From Aromatoleum evansii (GTDB lineage Bacteria; Pseudomonadota; Gammaproteobacteria; Burkholderiales; Rhodocyclaceae), in NCBI RefSeq assembly GCF_012910805.1, contig NZ_WTVK01000001.1, forward strand, positions 124,001-188,000: a stretch of DNA of 64,000 nt. Direction: 5' to 3'. This document shows, piece by piece, positions 8,967-19,915 of this stretch (the first letter of the stretch is position 1; each line of letters opens with the position of its first letter). A program made the translations under genes and the position numbers. A model generated the notes under the pieces. The model ran no database searches and had not been told where the DNA came from. It saw only the letters and a program-made list of their open reading frames with translations.

Positions 8967-10148
8967 TTGCAGCCAGGCGTCGCAGTGGTTCCATACTGGC
9001 GGCTCTCTGCCTACTACTTTTCCTATTTCGCGTTCGTCGGCGCCTTTTCGCCTTATTTCACGCTGTACCTGCAGTCGATCGCGCTGTCGGCGACCGACAT
9101 CGCGCTGCTGATGTCCCTGATGCAGGTCATGCGCGTGCTTGCTCCGGGTATGTGGGGTTGGCTGGCCGAGCATCTAGGCCGGCGGCTCACGATCATCCGC
9201 TTGTCTGCCTGGGCGAGTCTTGTCGGCTTCAGCGTCTTTTTCTTCACGACGCGTTTCGAAGGCCTGTTCCTGGCGATGGCCTTGATGGCGTTTTTCTGGA
9301 GCGCCGCCCTGCCTCTGGTCGAAAGTCTGACGTTCGCCCATCTGGGCGACCAGGCGGGGCGTTACGGAAGCATCCGTGTGTGGGGGTCCGTCGGATTCAT
9401 CGCGGCGGTGCTCGGGCTGGGTTACCTGCTCGACTTCCTCCCGCTCGATTCGGTGTTGTGGATCACCGCCGCGATCCTCGCGGCGATCGCCTTGAGCGCG
9501 GCGGTGTTGCCCGAAGCGGCGAGACCGCTTGCCCATCGGGAAAGCGCGAGCCTGCATGAGACGCTGCGGCGTCCGGAGGTGCGGGCGCTCCTGGTTGCCT
9601 GCTTCCTGATGTCGGCGGCGCACGGCGCCTTGTATGTGTTTTATTCGATCTTCCTCGTCGAGCACGGCTACGACAAGTCGGTCGTCGGCTGGATGTGGTC
9701 GCTTGGCGTGGTCGCGGAGATTGTCGTCTTCATGTTCATGCCGCGGGTGCTGCGCCGATATTCGATGCGTGCAATCCTGATCTTTGCGTTTGCCTGCGCA
9801 GTTGTGCGATTCGTGGCGATAGGCTGGGGCGTGGGCTCGTTTGCCGTGCTGGTGTTTGCCCAGCTGCTGCACGGAGCAACGTTCGGGGCTTACCATTCGG
9901 CAGCGATCGCGGCAGTGAATCAATGGTTCCGGGGCAGGCTGCAATCGCGTGGACAGGCCCTCTACGGCAGTATTTCGTTCGGTGCGGGCGGGATGCTCGG
10001 TGGGCTGGTGAGCGGCTATACGTGGGAATCGGTGGGGGCGGCGTGGACCTATACTCTGGGGTCGCTGTTCGCGCTGGCGGGCCTTGCGTGGCTGGTGCTC
10101 GGCTGGCGCAGCGGAGCCGGGTCGAAGGCGGAAGGAGGGATCGGATGA
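8967..10148 (+). CDS. MFS-1-like transporter (HcaT/YcaD-like family)
   Basis: About 393 residues and strongly hydrophobic throughout, consistent with twelve membrane helices. The opening YWRLSAYYFSYFAFVGAFSP and the segment GRRLTIIRLSAW resemble the MFS_1_like family that includes the phenylpropionate permease HcaT. The substrate is unknown. The start is uncertain: a TTG at 8967 lies 6 nt after a GAGAG, and a GTG at 8985 is possible. No ATG fits. Its stop overlaps the ATG of the next gene (ATGA), so the two are translationally coupled. Confidence 0.8.
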   Translation: MQPGVAVVPYWRLSAYYFSYFAFVGAFSPYFTLYLQSIALSATDIALLMSLMQVMRVLAPGMWGWLAEHLGRRLTIIRLSAWASLVGFSVFFFTTRFEGLFLAMALMAFFWSAALPLVESLTFAHLGDQAGRYGSIRVWGSVGFIAAVLGLGYLLDFLPLDSVLWITAAILAAIALSAAVLPEAARPLAHRESASLHETLRRPEVRALLVACFLMSAAHGALYVFYSIFLVEHGYDKSVVGWMWSLGVVAEIVVFMFMPRVLRRYSMRAILIFAFACAVVRFVAIGWGVGSFAVLVFAQLLHGATFGAYHSAAIAAVNQWFRGRLQSRGQALYGSISFGAGGMLGGLVSGYTWESVGAAWTYTLGSLFALAGLAWLVLGWRSGAGSKAEGGIG

Positions 10149-10960
10149 AGAGTCGATTTGCGAAGATGGTCGGGGTTGCCGCGGCAGCCTGGCTCGTGTC
10201 TGCCTGTCAGACCGTGCAGACGACCGGGGGCGGTGCGGTGGGCGTCGATCGCGGCCAGATGATGATGGTGTCGGCGGCCGAGGTGGAGCAGGCGTCCGGC
10301 AAGCAGTACCAGCAGGTGATCGGGGAGGCGCGCCAGAAGGGCGTGCTCAATCGCGACCCGGCGCAGCTCGCGCGCGTGCGCGCGATTTCCAATCGCCTGA
10401 TCCCGCAGACCGTGGCGTTCCGGCGCGATGCTCTGCAATGGCAGTGGGAGGTCAATGTGATCCGCTCCGATGAGCTCAACGCCTGGTGCATGGCGGGAGG
10501 CAAGATGGCAGTCTACTCCGGTCTCATCGAGCAGCTGAAACTCACCGATGATGAACTTGCCGCCGTGATGGGCCATGAGATCGCGCATGCCCTGCGGGAG
10601 CATTCGCGCGAGCAGATTTCCAAGGCAATGGTGACGAGCGTCGGGGCTTCCGTTGCCGGTGCGATCCTGGGGGTGGGCCAGCTCGGAACGGATCTGATGG
10701 GCATGGTCGGCAAGGTGACCTTCGAACTGCCGAATTCGCGGCTGCACGAAACCGAGGCCGATCGCATCGGCGTCGAGCTTGCGGCGCGCGCAGGCTACGA
10801 CCCGCGAGCGGCCATCAGCCTCTGGGACAAGATGGGGGCGCGCTCGAACGGCGGCCCGCCACAGTGGCTTTCGACTCACCCCGGGCACGATAGTCGGCGC
10901 AGGGATCTGGGCGAGTACGCCCAGCGGGTGATGCCGCTCTACGAGCAGGCGCGCCGCTGA
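10145..10960 (+). CDS. M48-family lipoprotein metalloprotease (LoiP/YggG-like)
   Basis: 271 residues. A lipoprotein signal ends in LVSAC with Cys21 as the acylation site, so it is predicted membrane-anchored on the periplasmic side. The zinc site is HEIAH (144-148) with the third ligand in ETEADRIG (about 202), followed by the M48 C-terminal stretch ending in [12 protein letters not shown]. Relatives degrade or quality-control outer-membrane proteins. The ATG overlaps the stop of the upstream transporter. The start is fixed by the signal peptide. The substrate is unknown. Confidence 0.9.
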   Translation: MKSRFAKMVGVAAAAWLVSACQTVQTTGGGAVGVDRGQMMMVSAAEVEQASGKQYQQVIGEARQKGVLNRDPAQLARVRAISNRLIPQTVAFRRDALQWQWEVNVIRSDELNAWCMAGGKMAVYSGLIEQLKLTDDELAAVMGHEIAHALREHSREQISKAMVTSVGASVAGAILGVGQLGTDLMGMVGKVTFELPNSRLHETEADRIGVELAARAGYDPRAAISLWDKMGARSNGGPPQWLSTHPGHDSRRRDLGEYAQRVMPLYEQARR

Positions 10961-11039
10961 GCGGCTCGCTGCCTATCCAGTCGGCGACGCGTGTGAAATA
11001 ATCAAAATCTTTTCCTTGTCTTTCCGCGGGATATATCGG

Positions 11040-12449
11040 ATGGAAGCCCAGACGCTGTACGAAAAGTTGTGGTCCAGTCACGTCGTCCATGAAGAGGCCG
11101 ACGGCACTGCACTGATTTACATCGACCGCCACCTGGTACACGAGGTAACCAGCCCGCAGGCTTTCGAAGGGCTCAAGCTCGCCGGGCGCAAGCCGTGGCG
11201 CGTGAGCTCGATCGTTGCGACCGCCGATCACAATACGCCGACCGATCACTGGGAGCGGGGTATCGTGGATCCGGTCTCGCGCCAACAGGTCGAGACACTG
11301 GACGCCAACATCCGCGAAGTTGGCGCGCTGGCCTATTTCCCGTTCAAGGACGCGCGCCAGGGCATCGTGCACGTGATCGGGCCGGAAAACGGCGTCACGT
11401 TGCCCGGCATGACGGTGGTTTGTGGCGACTCGCATACCTCCACGCATGGCGCGTTCGCCTGTCTCGCGCACGGCATCGGCACGTCCGAGGTCGAGCACGT
11501 AATGGCGACGCAGTGCCTGCTGCAGAAGAAGTCCAAGACCATGCTCGTGAAGGTCGAGGGGCAACTCGGGCGTGGGGTGTACGCCAAGGACATCGCCCTT
11601 GCCGTGATCGGCCGTATCGGCACGGCCGGCGGTACGGGGTACGCGATCGAGTTCGGCGGCAGCGCGATCCGCGCGCTGACGATGGAAGGGCGCATGACCC
11701 TGTGCAACATGGCGATCGAGGCGGGTGCGCGTGCGGGCCTGGTCGGCGTCGACGACAACACCATCACCTACCTGCGTGACAAGCCCTTCGCGCCCAAGGG
11801 CGAACTGTGGGACAAGGCCGTGGCGTATTGGCGCACCCTGAAGTCAGATGAGGGGGCGCGTTTCGATCGCGTCGTCGAACTCGACGCTGCCGAGATCCTG
11901 CCGCAGGTCACCTGGGGGACCTCTCCCGAGATGGTCGAGACGGTGGCCGGCCGCGTGCCCGATCCGGCGAAGATCGCCGATCCGGTCAAGCGCGAAGGCG
12001 TCGAGCGCGCCCTCAAGTACATGGGGCTCGCCCCGAACACGCCGATCAGCGAAATTCCCGTGGATCAGGTGTTCATCGGCTCGTGCACCAACTCGCGCAT
12101 CGAAGACCTGCGCGAAGCCGCCGCGGTCGCCAAGGGCCGCAAGAAGGCGGCGAGCGTCAAGCGTGTGCTGGTCGTTCCCGGATCGGGGCTGGTGAAGCGC
12201 GAGGCCGAGGCGGAAGGCCTCGACAAGGTCTTCATCGACGCCGGCTTCGAGTGGCGTGAGCCGGGATGCTCGATGTGTCTCGCGATGAACGCCGACCGTC
12301 TCGAGCCCGGCGAGCACTGCGCCTCGACCTCGAACCGCAATTTCGAGGGGCGGCAGGGGGCGGGCGGACGCACCCATCTCGTCAGTCCCGCGATGGCCGC
12401 TGCTGCGGCCGTCACCGGACGCTTCGTGGATGTCCGCGAACTGGCCTGA
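11040..12449 (+). CDS. leuC: 3-isopropylmalate dehydratase large subunit
   Basis: 469 residues, the usual length. With LeuD it isomerises 2-isopropylmalate to 3-isopropylmalate. The [4Fe-4S] ligands are Cys349 (GSCTNSR), Cys410 and Cys413 (GCSMC). The motif [12 protein letters not shown] is present. I place the start at [10 protein letters not shown]; the ribosome site is weak. The 79-bp gap upstream contains no leader peptide that I can see, unlike ilvBN. It is followed by leuD and leuB. Confidence 0.97.
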   Translation: MEAQTLYEKLWSSHVVHEEADGTALIYIDRHLVHEVTSPQAFEGLKLAGRKPWRVSSIVATADHNTPTDHWERGIVDPVSRQQVETLDANIREVGALAYFPFKDARQGIVHVIGPENGVTLPGMTVVCGDSHTSTHGAFACLAHGIGTSEVEHVMATQCLLQKKSKTMLVKVEGQLGRGVYAKDIALAVIGRIGTAGGTGYAIEFGGSAIRALTMEGRMTLCNMAIEAGARAGLVGVDDNTITYLRDKPFAPKGELWDKAVAYWRTLKSDEGARFDRVVELDAAEILPQVTWGTSPEMVETVAGRVPDPAKIADPVKREGVERALKYMGLAPNTPISEIPVDQVFIGSCTNSRIEDLREAAAVAKGRKKAASVKRVLVVPGSGLVKREAEAEGLDKVFIDAGFEWREPGCSMCLAMNADRLEPGEHCASTSNRNFEGRQGAGGRTHLVSPAMAAAAAVTGRFVDVRELA

Positions 12450-12524
12450 ACGCAGCTGGCGCGACGATGCGCCGACGACCGATATTGACAGGGATGGCCG
12501 AGCCATCCAGAGGGTAGTGAAAGA

Positions 12525-13163
12525 ATGAAACCGTTTACCACACTCGACGCGCTGGCCGTGCCGCTCGATCGTGCGAATGTCGACACCGACGCGATCATCC
12601 CCAAGCAGTTCCTGAAGTCGATCAAGCGCAGCGGCTTCGGCCCGAACCTCTTCGACGAATGGCGTTACCTCGATCACGGCGAACCGGGGCAGGATTGCAG
12701 CGGCCGTCCGCAGAATCCGGACTTCGTGCTGAACAAGGCGCGCTACCAGGGCGCGCAGATCCTGCTCACCCGTGACAACTTCGGCTGCGGCAGTTCGCGC
12801 GAACATGCGCCGTGGGCGCTGGAGGATTACGGCTTTCGCGTGCTGATCGGCACGAGCTTCGCCGACATCTTCTTCAACAACTGCTTCAAGAACGGCGTGC
12901 TGCCCATTGTGTTACCGTCGGCGCAGGTTGACGAGCTCTTCCGTCAATGCGAGGCGGCCGAGGGATATCGCCTGGTCGTCGATCTGGCGGCGCAGACGAT
13001 CACCCGTCCGGACGGAGCCCGCATCAGCTTCGATGTGGATCCGTTCCGCAAGGAATGCCTGCTCAACGGCTGGGACGACATCGGCCTGACGCTGCGCCAC
13101 GCCGACAAGATCCGCGCTTTCGAGGAAAAGCGCCGCGCCGATCACCCCTATTATTTCGCCTGA
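12525..13163 (+). CDS. leuD: 3-isopropylmalate dehydratase small subunit
   Basis: 212 residues. It is the swivel subunit that completes the LeuCD active site. The signature [15 protein letters not shown] (about residues 86-100) is present, with [12 protein letters not shown] near the N-terminus. It lies 75 bp after leuC and 34 bp before leuB, in the same operon. Confidence 0.97.
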   Translation: MKPFTTLDALAVPLDRANVDTDAIIPKQFLKSIKRSGFGPNLFDEWRYLDHGEPGQDCSGRPQNPDFVLNKARYQGAQILLTRDNFGCGSSREHAPWALEDYGFRVLIGTSFADIFFNNCFKNGVLPIVLPSAQVDELFRQCEAAEGYRLVVDLAAQTITRPDGARISFDVDPFRKECLLNGWDDIGLTLRHADKIRAFEEKRRADHPYYFA

Positions 13164-13197
13164 GCAGCGCTGCGAGGGCACCAGGAGAAAACTGCTG

Positions 13198-14250
13198 ATG
13201 AAGATTTGCGTTCTGCCGGGCGACGGGATCGGTCCGGAAATCATGGCTGAAGCCGTTCGCGTGATTCAGGCGCTGGACCTGAAGTTCGAACTCGAAGAGG
13301 GACTGCTGGGCGGCGCCGCGGTCGATGCAACCGGCGACCCGTATCCGGAAGCGACGCGCAAGCTCGCGCGCGAAGCCGACGCCGTGCTGCTCGGTGCGGT
13401 CGGTGGCCCGAAGTGGGACAGCCTGCCGCGCGAACAGCGCCCCGAGCGTGGCCTGCTGGGCATCCGCAAGGATCTCGGGCTGTTCGCCAACCTGCGTCCG
13501 GCGATCCTCTACCCCGAGCTCGCGAATGCTTCCACGCTCAAACCCGAGGTCGTGTCCGGCCTGGACATCCTGATCGTGCGCGAACTGACCGGCGATATCT
13601 ATTTCGGCCAGCCGCGCGGCATCGAGAATCGTGACGGCGAGCGCTACGGCTTCAACACAATGCACTACACCGAGTCCGAGATCCGTCGCATAGGCCGCGT
13701 CGCCTTCGAGGCCGCCCGCAAGCGCAACAAGCGCCTGTGCTCGGTCGACAAGATGAACGTGCTGGAAACGACGCAGCTGTGGCGCGACGTGATGACCGAA
13801 CTTGCGCCGGAATATCCGGATGTCGAGCTCACCCACATGCTGGTCGACAACGCCGCGATGCAGCTCGTCCGTGCACCCAAGCAGTTCGACGTGATGGTCA
13901 CGGGCAACATGTTCGGGGACATCCTGTCGGATGAGGCCTCGATGCTGACCGGCTCGATCGGGATGTTGCCGTCGGCCTCGCTCGACGCGAACAATAAGGG
14001 CCTCTACGAGCCGTCGCACGGCTCCGCCCCCGACATCGCCGGCAAGGGCGTCGCGAACCCGCTCGCGACCATCCTTTCGGCGGCGATGATGCTGCGCTAT
14101 ACGTTCAATAACGAGGCCGCCGCTGCCCGCGTCGAGACGGCCGTGAAGAAGGTGCTCGCTCAGGGGTATCGCACCGGCGACATCTATGAGCCGGGTACGA
14201 CGAAGGTGGGCACGAAGCAGATGGGCGATGCAGTTCTGGCTGCGCTCTGA
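13198..14250 (+). CDS. leuB: 3-isopropylmalate dehydrogenase
   Basis: 350 residues. It oxidises and decarboxylates 3-isopropylmalate to 2-ketoisocaproate with NAD+. It has the substrate arginines in [24 protein letters not shown], the metal-site DKMNVLET and the NAD-binding [14 protein letters not shown]. It follows leuD closely and precedes asd by 27 bp, so leucine and aspartate-family genes may be cotranscribed. Confidence 0.97.
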   Translation: MKICVLPGDGIGPEIMAEAVRVIQALDLKFELEEGLLGGAAVDATGDPYPEATRKLAREADAVLLGAVGGPKWDSLPREQRPERGLLGIRKDLGLFANLRPAILYPELANASTLKPEVVSGLDILIVRELTGDIYFGQPRGIENRDGERYGFNTMHYTESEIRRIGRVAFEAARKRNKRLCSVDKMNVLETTQLWRDVMTELAPEYPDVELTHMLVDNAAMQLVRAPKQFDVMVTGNMFGDILSDEASMLTGSIGMLPSASLDANNKGLYEPSHGSAPDIAGKGVANPLATILSAAMMLRYTFNNEAAAARVETAVKKVLAQGYRTGDIYEPGTTKVGTKQMGDAVLAAL

Positions 14251-14277
14251 GATTTTTGGCAATTCGAGGTATAGCAA

Positions 14278-15411
14278 ATGAACAAGGTTGGTCTGGTCGG
14301 TTGGCGTGGCATGGTCGGTTCCGTGCTGATGCAGCGCATGGTCGAGGAGGGCGACTTCGCCCACATCGAGCCGGTGTATTTCTCGACGTCCGCCGCGGGC
14401 GGCAAGGCGCCTGCCTTCGGTGGCAAGGAAGCAGCGCTGCCGCTGCAGGACGCGTCGAACATCGACATGCTCAAGCAGATGGACATCGTGATTACCTGCC
14501 AGGGCGGCGACTACACCAAGGCCGTCTATCCGCAGTTGCGCGCAGCGGGCTGGAAGGGACACTGGATCGACGCCGCGAGCGCGCTGCGCATGGAAGACAA
14601 TGCGGTGATCATCCTGGATCCGGTCAACATGAACGTGATCAAGGATTCGCTCGTGAAGGGCGGTCGTGACTGGATTGGCGGTAACTGCACCGTCTCCCTG
14701 ATGCTGATGGGCCTCGGTGGCCTGTTCAGGCACGACCTCGTCGAGTGGGTCTCAGCGATGACCTACCAGGCCGCCTCTGGCGCTGGCGCACAGAACATGC
14801 GCGAGCTGCTCGCCCAGATGGGCGCCCTGCACGACGCCGTGAAGGCGGAACTCGCAGATCCCGCGTCGGCGATCCTCGACATCGACCGCAAGGTCGCTGC
14901 GACCATGCGCTCCGCCGATTTCCCGGTGAAAAACTTCCGCGGCGCCGCACTGGCGGGCAGCCTGATCCCGTGGATCGACGTGCCCGTCGATAACGGACAG
15001 TCGAAGGAAGAATGGAAGGGTGGCGCCGAGTGCAACAAAATCCTGGGCCGCCCCGCATTCCGCAGCCCCGGCAGCATCCCCATCGACGGGCTGTGCGTGC
15101 GCATCGGCGCGATGCGCTGCCACTCGCAGGGGCTCACGATAAAGCTGCGCAAGGACGTGCCACTCGACGAGCTTAGCGACATCATCGCGAATGCAAACGA
15201 CTGGGTGAAGGTCGTGCCGAACGAGCGCGAGATTACCGAGCGCGAACTGACCCCGGCGGCCGTCACCGGCACCCTTGCCGTTCCGGTCGGGCGTCTGCAC
15301 AAGATGGCGATGGGGCCGGAGTACCTCGGCGCCTTCACCGTCGGCGACCAGCTGCTGTGGGGGGCCGCCGAACCCCTGCGTCGCATGCTGCGCATCCTTC
15401 TCGATCGTTGA
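14278..15411 (+). CDS. asd: Aspartate-semialdehyde dehydrogenase
   Basis: 377 residues, the long gram-negative form. It reduces aspartyl phosphate to aspartate semialdehyde for lysine, threonine, methionine and peptidoglycan DAP synthesis. The N-terminal Rossmann motif is [11 protein letters not shown]. The catalytic cysteine is Cys137 in [10 protein letters not shown]. It feeds dapB elsewhere in this window. A hairpin follows the stop. Confidence 0.97.
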   Translation: MNKVGLVGWRGMVGSVLMQRMVEEGDFAHIEPVYFSTSAAGGKAPAFGGKEAALPLQDASNIDMLKQMDIVITCQGGDYTKAVYPQLRAAGWKGHWIDAASALRMEDNAVIILDPVNMNVIKDSLVKGGRDWIGGNCTVSLMLMGLGGLFRHDLVEWVSAMTYQAASGAGAQNMRELLAQMGALHDAVKAELADPASAILDIDRKVAATMRSADFPVKNFRGAALAGSLIPWIDVPVDNGQSKEEWKGGAECNKILGRPAFRSPGSIPIDGLCVRIGAMRCHSQGLTIKLRKDVPLDELSDIIANANDWVKVVPNEREITERELTPAAVTGTLAVPVGRLHKMAMGPEYLGAFTVGDQLLWGAAEPLRRMLRILLDR

Positions 15412-15425
15412 TCGCCATGACATGA

Positions 15426-15452
15426 GGAAACGGCGGTCGTTCAGCCGTTTCC
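15426..15452 (+). terminator. Hairpin after asd, possible terminator
   Basis: A perfect 9-bp stem GGAAACGGC/GCCGTTTCC with a 9-nt loop lies 14 bp after asd but has no T run. The remaining 195 bp to fimV is AT-richer. It holds a second imperfect hairpin around CCGGGGCAT/ATGCCCGG (about 15560-15582) and no confident promoter. Confidence 0.45.
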
Positions 15453-15647
15453 GATGTCCTATGCCGCGGTCCTCGAGGCAGGATGGCGGCGTTCATGCCG
15501 TGGAAAATAGTCTGCGCAATTAAAGAATTGCTGCCAAGACTTAAACAAAATGTTAGATTGCCGGGGCATGACGGATGCCCGGCTGCGTCCGCGACGTCCA
15601 TATTCCACGCAGTTTGGTACCCAGACTAGGGTGCGGATGATAAGACA

Positions 15648-18457
15648 ATGATGAAAACATCGATCAAGGCCTCCCTGATCGCGACGGCGATCGCCATGCT
15701 CCCCTTTGGCAGCAATGCCGCAGGACTCGGTTCGATCCATGTTTTCAGCGGTATCGGACAGCCGCTCAGGGCAGAGGTGGAGCTGAACGCGAGCAATGAG
15801 GAGCTGCAGTCGCTTTCGGCGCGCGTCGCTCCCCCCGAAGCCTTCCGTCAGGCCAGCCTTCAATATACCGTTGCAATTTCCGGGCTTCGCTTCGCGGTCG
15901 AGCGCAGGGGCAGCCGCTCCGTGGTCAAGATTACCAGCGACCGGCCGTTCAACGATCCGTTCGTCGATCTCCTCATCGAACTGAACTGGGCCTCCGGACG
16001 GTTGGTGCGCGAATACACCTTCCTGCTCGACCCCGTGCCAGCGGGGCCTGCCGCGCCTGCCGTCGGGCGTGGGGCAGCTCCGGTTGCTGCGCCGCTTGGG
16101 GCTCCGGCAACGTCAGCCCAGCGCAAGACGCCGGCGGTGAGCCCAGCGCCGGCGGTCGCCCAGACGGCCGGTGGCGAGCGCCATGAGATCAAGAAGGGCG
16201 ATACGCTGCACCGCATCGCCGAGGCGAACCGACCCGAGGGCGCGAGCCTCGATCAGATGCTGATCGCCCTGTTTCGCGAAAACCCCGACGCATTTGAAGG
16301 AAATAACATCAACCGCCTGCGCACCGGTTCGATTGTGACGGTTCCGTCCGATGCGCGCGTTCGCGAGATCGATCCCGTCCAGGCGCGTCGTGAAGTCCAG
16401 GCGCAGTCCGCCGATTTTGCCGCCTATCGCAGGAAGCTCGCCGGAGCCGTCGCCGCGCGGCCGGCCGCCCCGGAGTCGGCTCCGTCGCGCAGCGATGCCG
16501 GCACGATCGTGCCGAAGGTCGACGAACCCGCGCGACCGGCCGCCGGTGATCAGGTCAAGGTTTCCGGTGCACCAGCCGAGCAAGGTGCAGCGAAGGGCGC
16601 CGACAGCGCCCGTCTCGCCCGGCTGCAGGCGCTTGAGGAAGAGCTCGTTGCGCGCGACAAGGCGCTGCAGGAGGCGAACGAGCGAGTCGCCGCCCTGGAG
16701 GCCAGTGTCAAACAGATGCAGGAGTTGCTGAACCTGCGCAGCGAAAGCATGGCGCAGTTGCAGCAGCAGGCAAGCTCGGCACCGGCACCGGCACCGGCGC
16801 AGGAGCCTGCCGCCGCGCCGGCGGCGCCCTCGCAACAGCCGTTGGCCGCCGAGCCGCAGCAGGCCGCGCCGGCCAAGGAGGAAGCGCCCGCTCCCGTGGC
16901 GACTCCCAAGCCGGCGCCTGCACCGAAGCCCGCGCCCGAGCCGGTCGAGGAGCCCGGCTTCGTCCAGGGGCTGCTCGGCGATCCGGCCGTATTGGCTGGA
17001 GGCGGGGGGATTCTCGCGCTGCTTCTGGCCTATGCCGGCATCAAGGCGCGTCAGCGCCGCAAGCAGGATGCGGGGCACGCGGTCGAATCCATTGCGAGCG
17101 AATTCCCGCCGCCGACCAATTCGGTTTTCGGGGCAACCGGTGGGCAGAGCGTCAATACCGGCGAGAGCAGCGTACTGCATACCGATTTCAGTCAGTCCGG
17201 GCTGTCGGCCATCGACACCGATGAGGGCGTCGATCCTGTCGCCGAAGCCGATGTGTATATGGCCTACGGGCGCGACGCGCAGGCTGAAGAGATCCTGCTC
17301 GACGCCCTGAAGACCGATGCCTCGAGGATGGCGATCTACGTCAAGCTGTTGGAGATCTACGCCCAGCGCAAGAACCTCAAGGCGTTCGAAAACACTGCGA
17401 CTGATCTCTACTCACGGACCGGCGGCGAAGGGGGGGATTGGGACAAGGCCGCCGAGATGGGACGCCGCCTCGATCCCGAGAATCCCCTTTATCGTGCTAC
17501 GGCTGGCGGGGGGATCCCGACCGCCGGGCTCGTCGCAGGTGCCGCTGCCGTCGCCAGCCTTGCGACTGCAGGCGTCCATGGAGGCGATTCAGGCTCCGCT
17601 CCTGCTGCATCGTTCGAGACGCCCGCCTCGCCCACTCGCGAGCCCGTGCCGACCGAGATGCCGGGTGATGCCGGTATCGAAGCCTTGCCGGAAGTGGATG
17701 CGGGTGCGCTCGACTTCGATCTCGATGCCGGGCTCGATTTCGGTAGTGACGCCGCGACTGCAGAGACGCCGATGCCTCAGATCGATGCCGTTCCGTCCGT
17801 CGAGGCTGCGCAAATGCGCGAGGAGGCTCCTTCCTTCGATCTTGACGTAGGGGGCGTTGCCGAGCAGGTTTCCAAACATGAGCCGGTCGCGACGCCTGTG
17901 GCCGATCCGATGCTTGCCACCGTGATCGGTCAGGGGATGGATTTTGCTGCCGCGGACCAGGCGCTCGAATTCGATCTGGCTTCGGAGTTGGATGTTGCTG
18001 CGGCGCCGGCGGTTGGCGAAGTCAGCCTTGATCAGACCATGATCTCTCCGGAAGGGGCGCCAGCGGCGGGTGGCTCGGGGACAGCAGAGGATCTCGAAAA
18101 GACGTCTTTTGACAGCAGCCTGCTGGATTTCGACTTCAACCTCGACGGCGGGGCGAACCAGGCGGCGGCGACGCCGCCGGCGCTCGATCTCGCAGGAATC
18201 GACCTGAACCTCGAGGCGACCTCACTGGCATCCGGAGCCGCAGCGATGGACGCCGGCGACGCTGCTGCGGCGTCGGCTGGTGGGCTGGCGGCCGATGCGG
18301 ACGTGATCGAAGAGGTCACACGAAGCTGGAGCTCGCGCGCGCCTATGAGGAAATGGGTGACACCGAGGGGGCAAGGGAGCTTGTCGAGGAGGTGTTGCGC
18401 GAGGGATCGGCCGAACAGCGGGAGGCGGCGGCTCGTCTGGCTCAGCGACTCGGCTGA
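15648..18457 (+). CDS. fimV: FimV-type pilus/polarity protein with one-base frameshift near its 3' end
   Basis: A peptidoglycan-associated inner-membrane organiser of polar type IV pilus assembly. Order: signal peptide (about 1-25), FimV N-terminal domain, LysM (about 178-235, HEIKKGDTLHRIAEANRP), coiled coil (about 325-370), Pro/Ala linker, membrane helix (about 445-464), a TPR-like segment, and a long acidic tail. The conserved C-terminal motif TKLELARAYEEMGD is encoded from 18320 in the -1 frame and ends at TGA 18455-18457. The upstream frame reads past it. One base appears missing at 18318-18319. Repaired, the protein would be about 936 residues. The shift is either an assembly error or a real mutation. 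Confidence 0.85.
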
Positions 18458-18488
18458 CGGCCGAATTTGCTTCTGCGCGGATGTCGTG

Positions 18489-18508
18489 GGGCCGCCGCAA
18501 GGCGGCCC
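18489..18508 (+). terminator. GCAA-tetraloop hairpin after fimV
   Basis: An 8-bp stem GGGCCGCC/GGCGGCCC with a GCAA loop is followed by GTTCATTTTC. It ends 10 nt before the ATG of the next gene, so it could be a weak terminator or could limit translation of that gene. Confidence 0.4.
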
Positions 18509-18518
18509 GTTCATTTTC

Positions 18519-19124
18519 ATGCACTCCGGATTTCTGATCGCATTATGGATGGCGTGTGTCGTCGTCCTGCAGTTCCTGTCGCCGCCGGCTTTGGCCGTAG
18601 CGCTTGCATTCTGTGCGCTCGCGGGGTGGTGGCTGGCGCCATCGCGTAGCCTCAAGCTGCTACGGCGCGTGCGCTTCCTGATTCTTGCGATACTCGTGTT
18701 GTTCGCCGGATTCACGCCCGGCGAGGCTCTGTTGTCCGGGTTCCCGGGGCTCAGTCCGAGTCGCGAAGGTGTGACATTGGCTGCCGAGCATGTCGGGCGG
18801 CTGATCGCGGTCGTTTTGTGCGTGGCTGTGTTGATGGAGGGGCTTCCGGTGTCGCGACTGGTCGGCGGGCTGCATGCCCTGTTGAGCCCGCTCGGGCGGG
18901 TAGGGCTCCCCACCGAGCGACTCGCAGTGCGCCTCATGCTTGTCCTGCGCTATGTCGAGTCGGCGCCTCCGGCCTCCTGGCGCGAGTGGTTGACCAGCGA
19001 TGGTAGCGGCGGCAACGGTACCGAGAAGATCGTATTTGCGCGCGAGCTTTTGGCGTGGCGGGAATGGACACTCCTGCTCGCGATGTTTGTCGTGGCAGTG
19101 CTGTGGTTCGGAGTGGCGCGATGA
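18519..19124 (+). CDS. Orphan ECF-transporter T-component-like (CbiQ-like) membrane protein
   Basis: About 201 residues with several hydrophobic segments (about 3-45, 52-70, 88-110, 185-200). A late AVRLMLVLRYVE segment resembles the coupling-helix region of CbiQ/EcfT proteins, so the family is suggested, not proven. No ECF ATPase or S component lies nearby. The ATG at 18519 lacks a clear ribosome site and follows a hairpin closely. The stop overlaps the truA ATG (ATGA). The frame is continuous with the frameshifted fimV frame, which creates an artificial fusion of 1158 codons. Confidence 0.6.
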   Translation: MHSGFLIALWMACVVVLQFLSPPALAVALAFCALAGWWLAPSRSLKLLRRVRFLILAILVLFAGFTPGEALLSGFPGLSPSREGVTLAAEHVGRLIAVVLCVAVLMEGLPVSRLVGGLHALLSPLGRVGLPTERLAVRLMLVLRYVESAPPASWREWLTSDGSGGNGTEKIVFARELLAWREWTLLLAMFVVAVLWFGVAR

Positions 19125-19915
19125 GAATCGCACTTGGTGTCGAATATGCCGGCGATGCATTTCAGGGCTGGCAAAGCCAATCCCACGGGCGGACCGTGCA
19201 GGATCATCTCGAGGCGGCACTTTCCGGGATGGCCGGTCATCCGGTACGGCTCCACTGCGCCGGGCGGACCGATGCGGGCGTTCACGCGACAGCGCAGGTG
19301 GTGCATTTCGACACGCCCTCCGTGCGCGAACCCTACAGTTGGGTTCGCGGCACGAATGCGAGGTTGAAGGGCCCGGTTTCGGTACGCTGGGCGGTGGAAG
19401 TTGCCGACGATTTTCATGCACGCTTCTGCGCCGTCTCGCGCCGTTACCGCTACATCCTGTACAACTCGCCGGTACGGCCGGCTCTCCTTGCCGGTCGCGT
19501 GGGCTGGTTTCACCCCCCGCTCGATGAATCCGCGATGGCGGAGGCGGCGCGTTCGCTCATCGGCTGGCACGACTTTTCGGCCTTCCGCGCTGCGGGCTGC
19601 CAGGCGAAGTCGCCGATAAAGCTCATGCACGAGGCCGAGGTCAGGCGCGACGGCGACTACATCGTCTTCGATTTCTGGGCGAATGCCTTCCTGCACCACA
19701 TGGTGCGTAACCTCGTCGGGTCGCTGCTGTATGTCGGCAAGGGGCATTTCCCTGCGGGGTGGATGGCGGAAGTGCTGCAGTCGTGCGACCGCAGCCGGGC
19801 GGCGATGACATTCACTCCCGATGGGTTGTATCTCGCCGGTGTCGAGTACCCGTCGCACTGGCCGCTGCCTGATGAAGGGCGTATCATCGCGCTCCCGCGT
19901 ATCCCTTTCGTCTGA
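19121..19915 (+). CDS. truA: tRNA pseudouridine(38-40) synthase
   Basis: 264 residues. It isomerises uridines 38-40 in the tRNA anticodon arm. The catalytic aspartate is Asp51 in CAGRTDAGVHA. Family motifs YHGSxFxGWQ-like (YAGDAFQGWQSQ) and FLHHMVRNLVG are present. The start MRIALGVEY is chosen by similarity and by its ATGA overlap with the upstream membrane protein. fimV-truA-trpF is a conserved order. Confidence 0.96.
   Translation: MRIALGVEYAGDAFQGWQSQSHGRTVQDHLEAALSGMAGHPVRLHCAGRTDAGVHATAQVVHFDTPSVREPYSWVRGTNARLKGPVSVRWAVEVADDFHARFCAVSRRYRYILYNSPVRPALLAGRVGWFHPPLDESAMAEAARSLIGWHDFSAFRAAGCQAKSPIKLMHEAEVRRDGDYIVFDFWANAFLHHMVRNLVGSLLYVGKGHFPAGWMAEVLQSCDRSRAAMTFTPDGLYLAGVEYPSHWPLPDEGRIIALPRIPFV

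Noticed and set aside
10961-11039. Leucine leader peptide before leuC
   Set aside because: The 79-bp gap has no small frame with leucine codon runs and no terminator.
15648-19124. A continuous 1158-codon frame appearing to fuse FimV to a membrane protein
   Set aside because: The conserved FimV C-terminus lies in the -1 frame from 18320, so the fusion is a product of a one-base frameshift rather than a real chimera.
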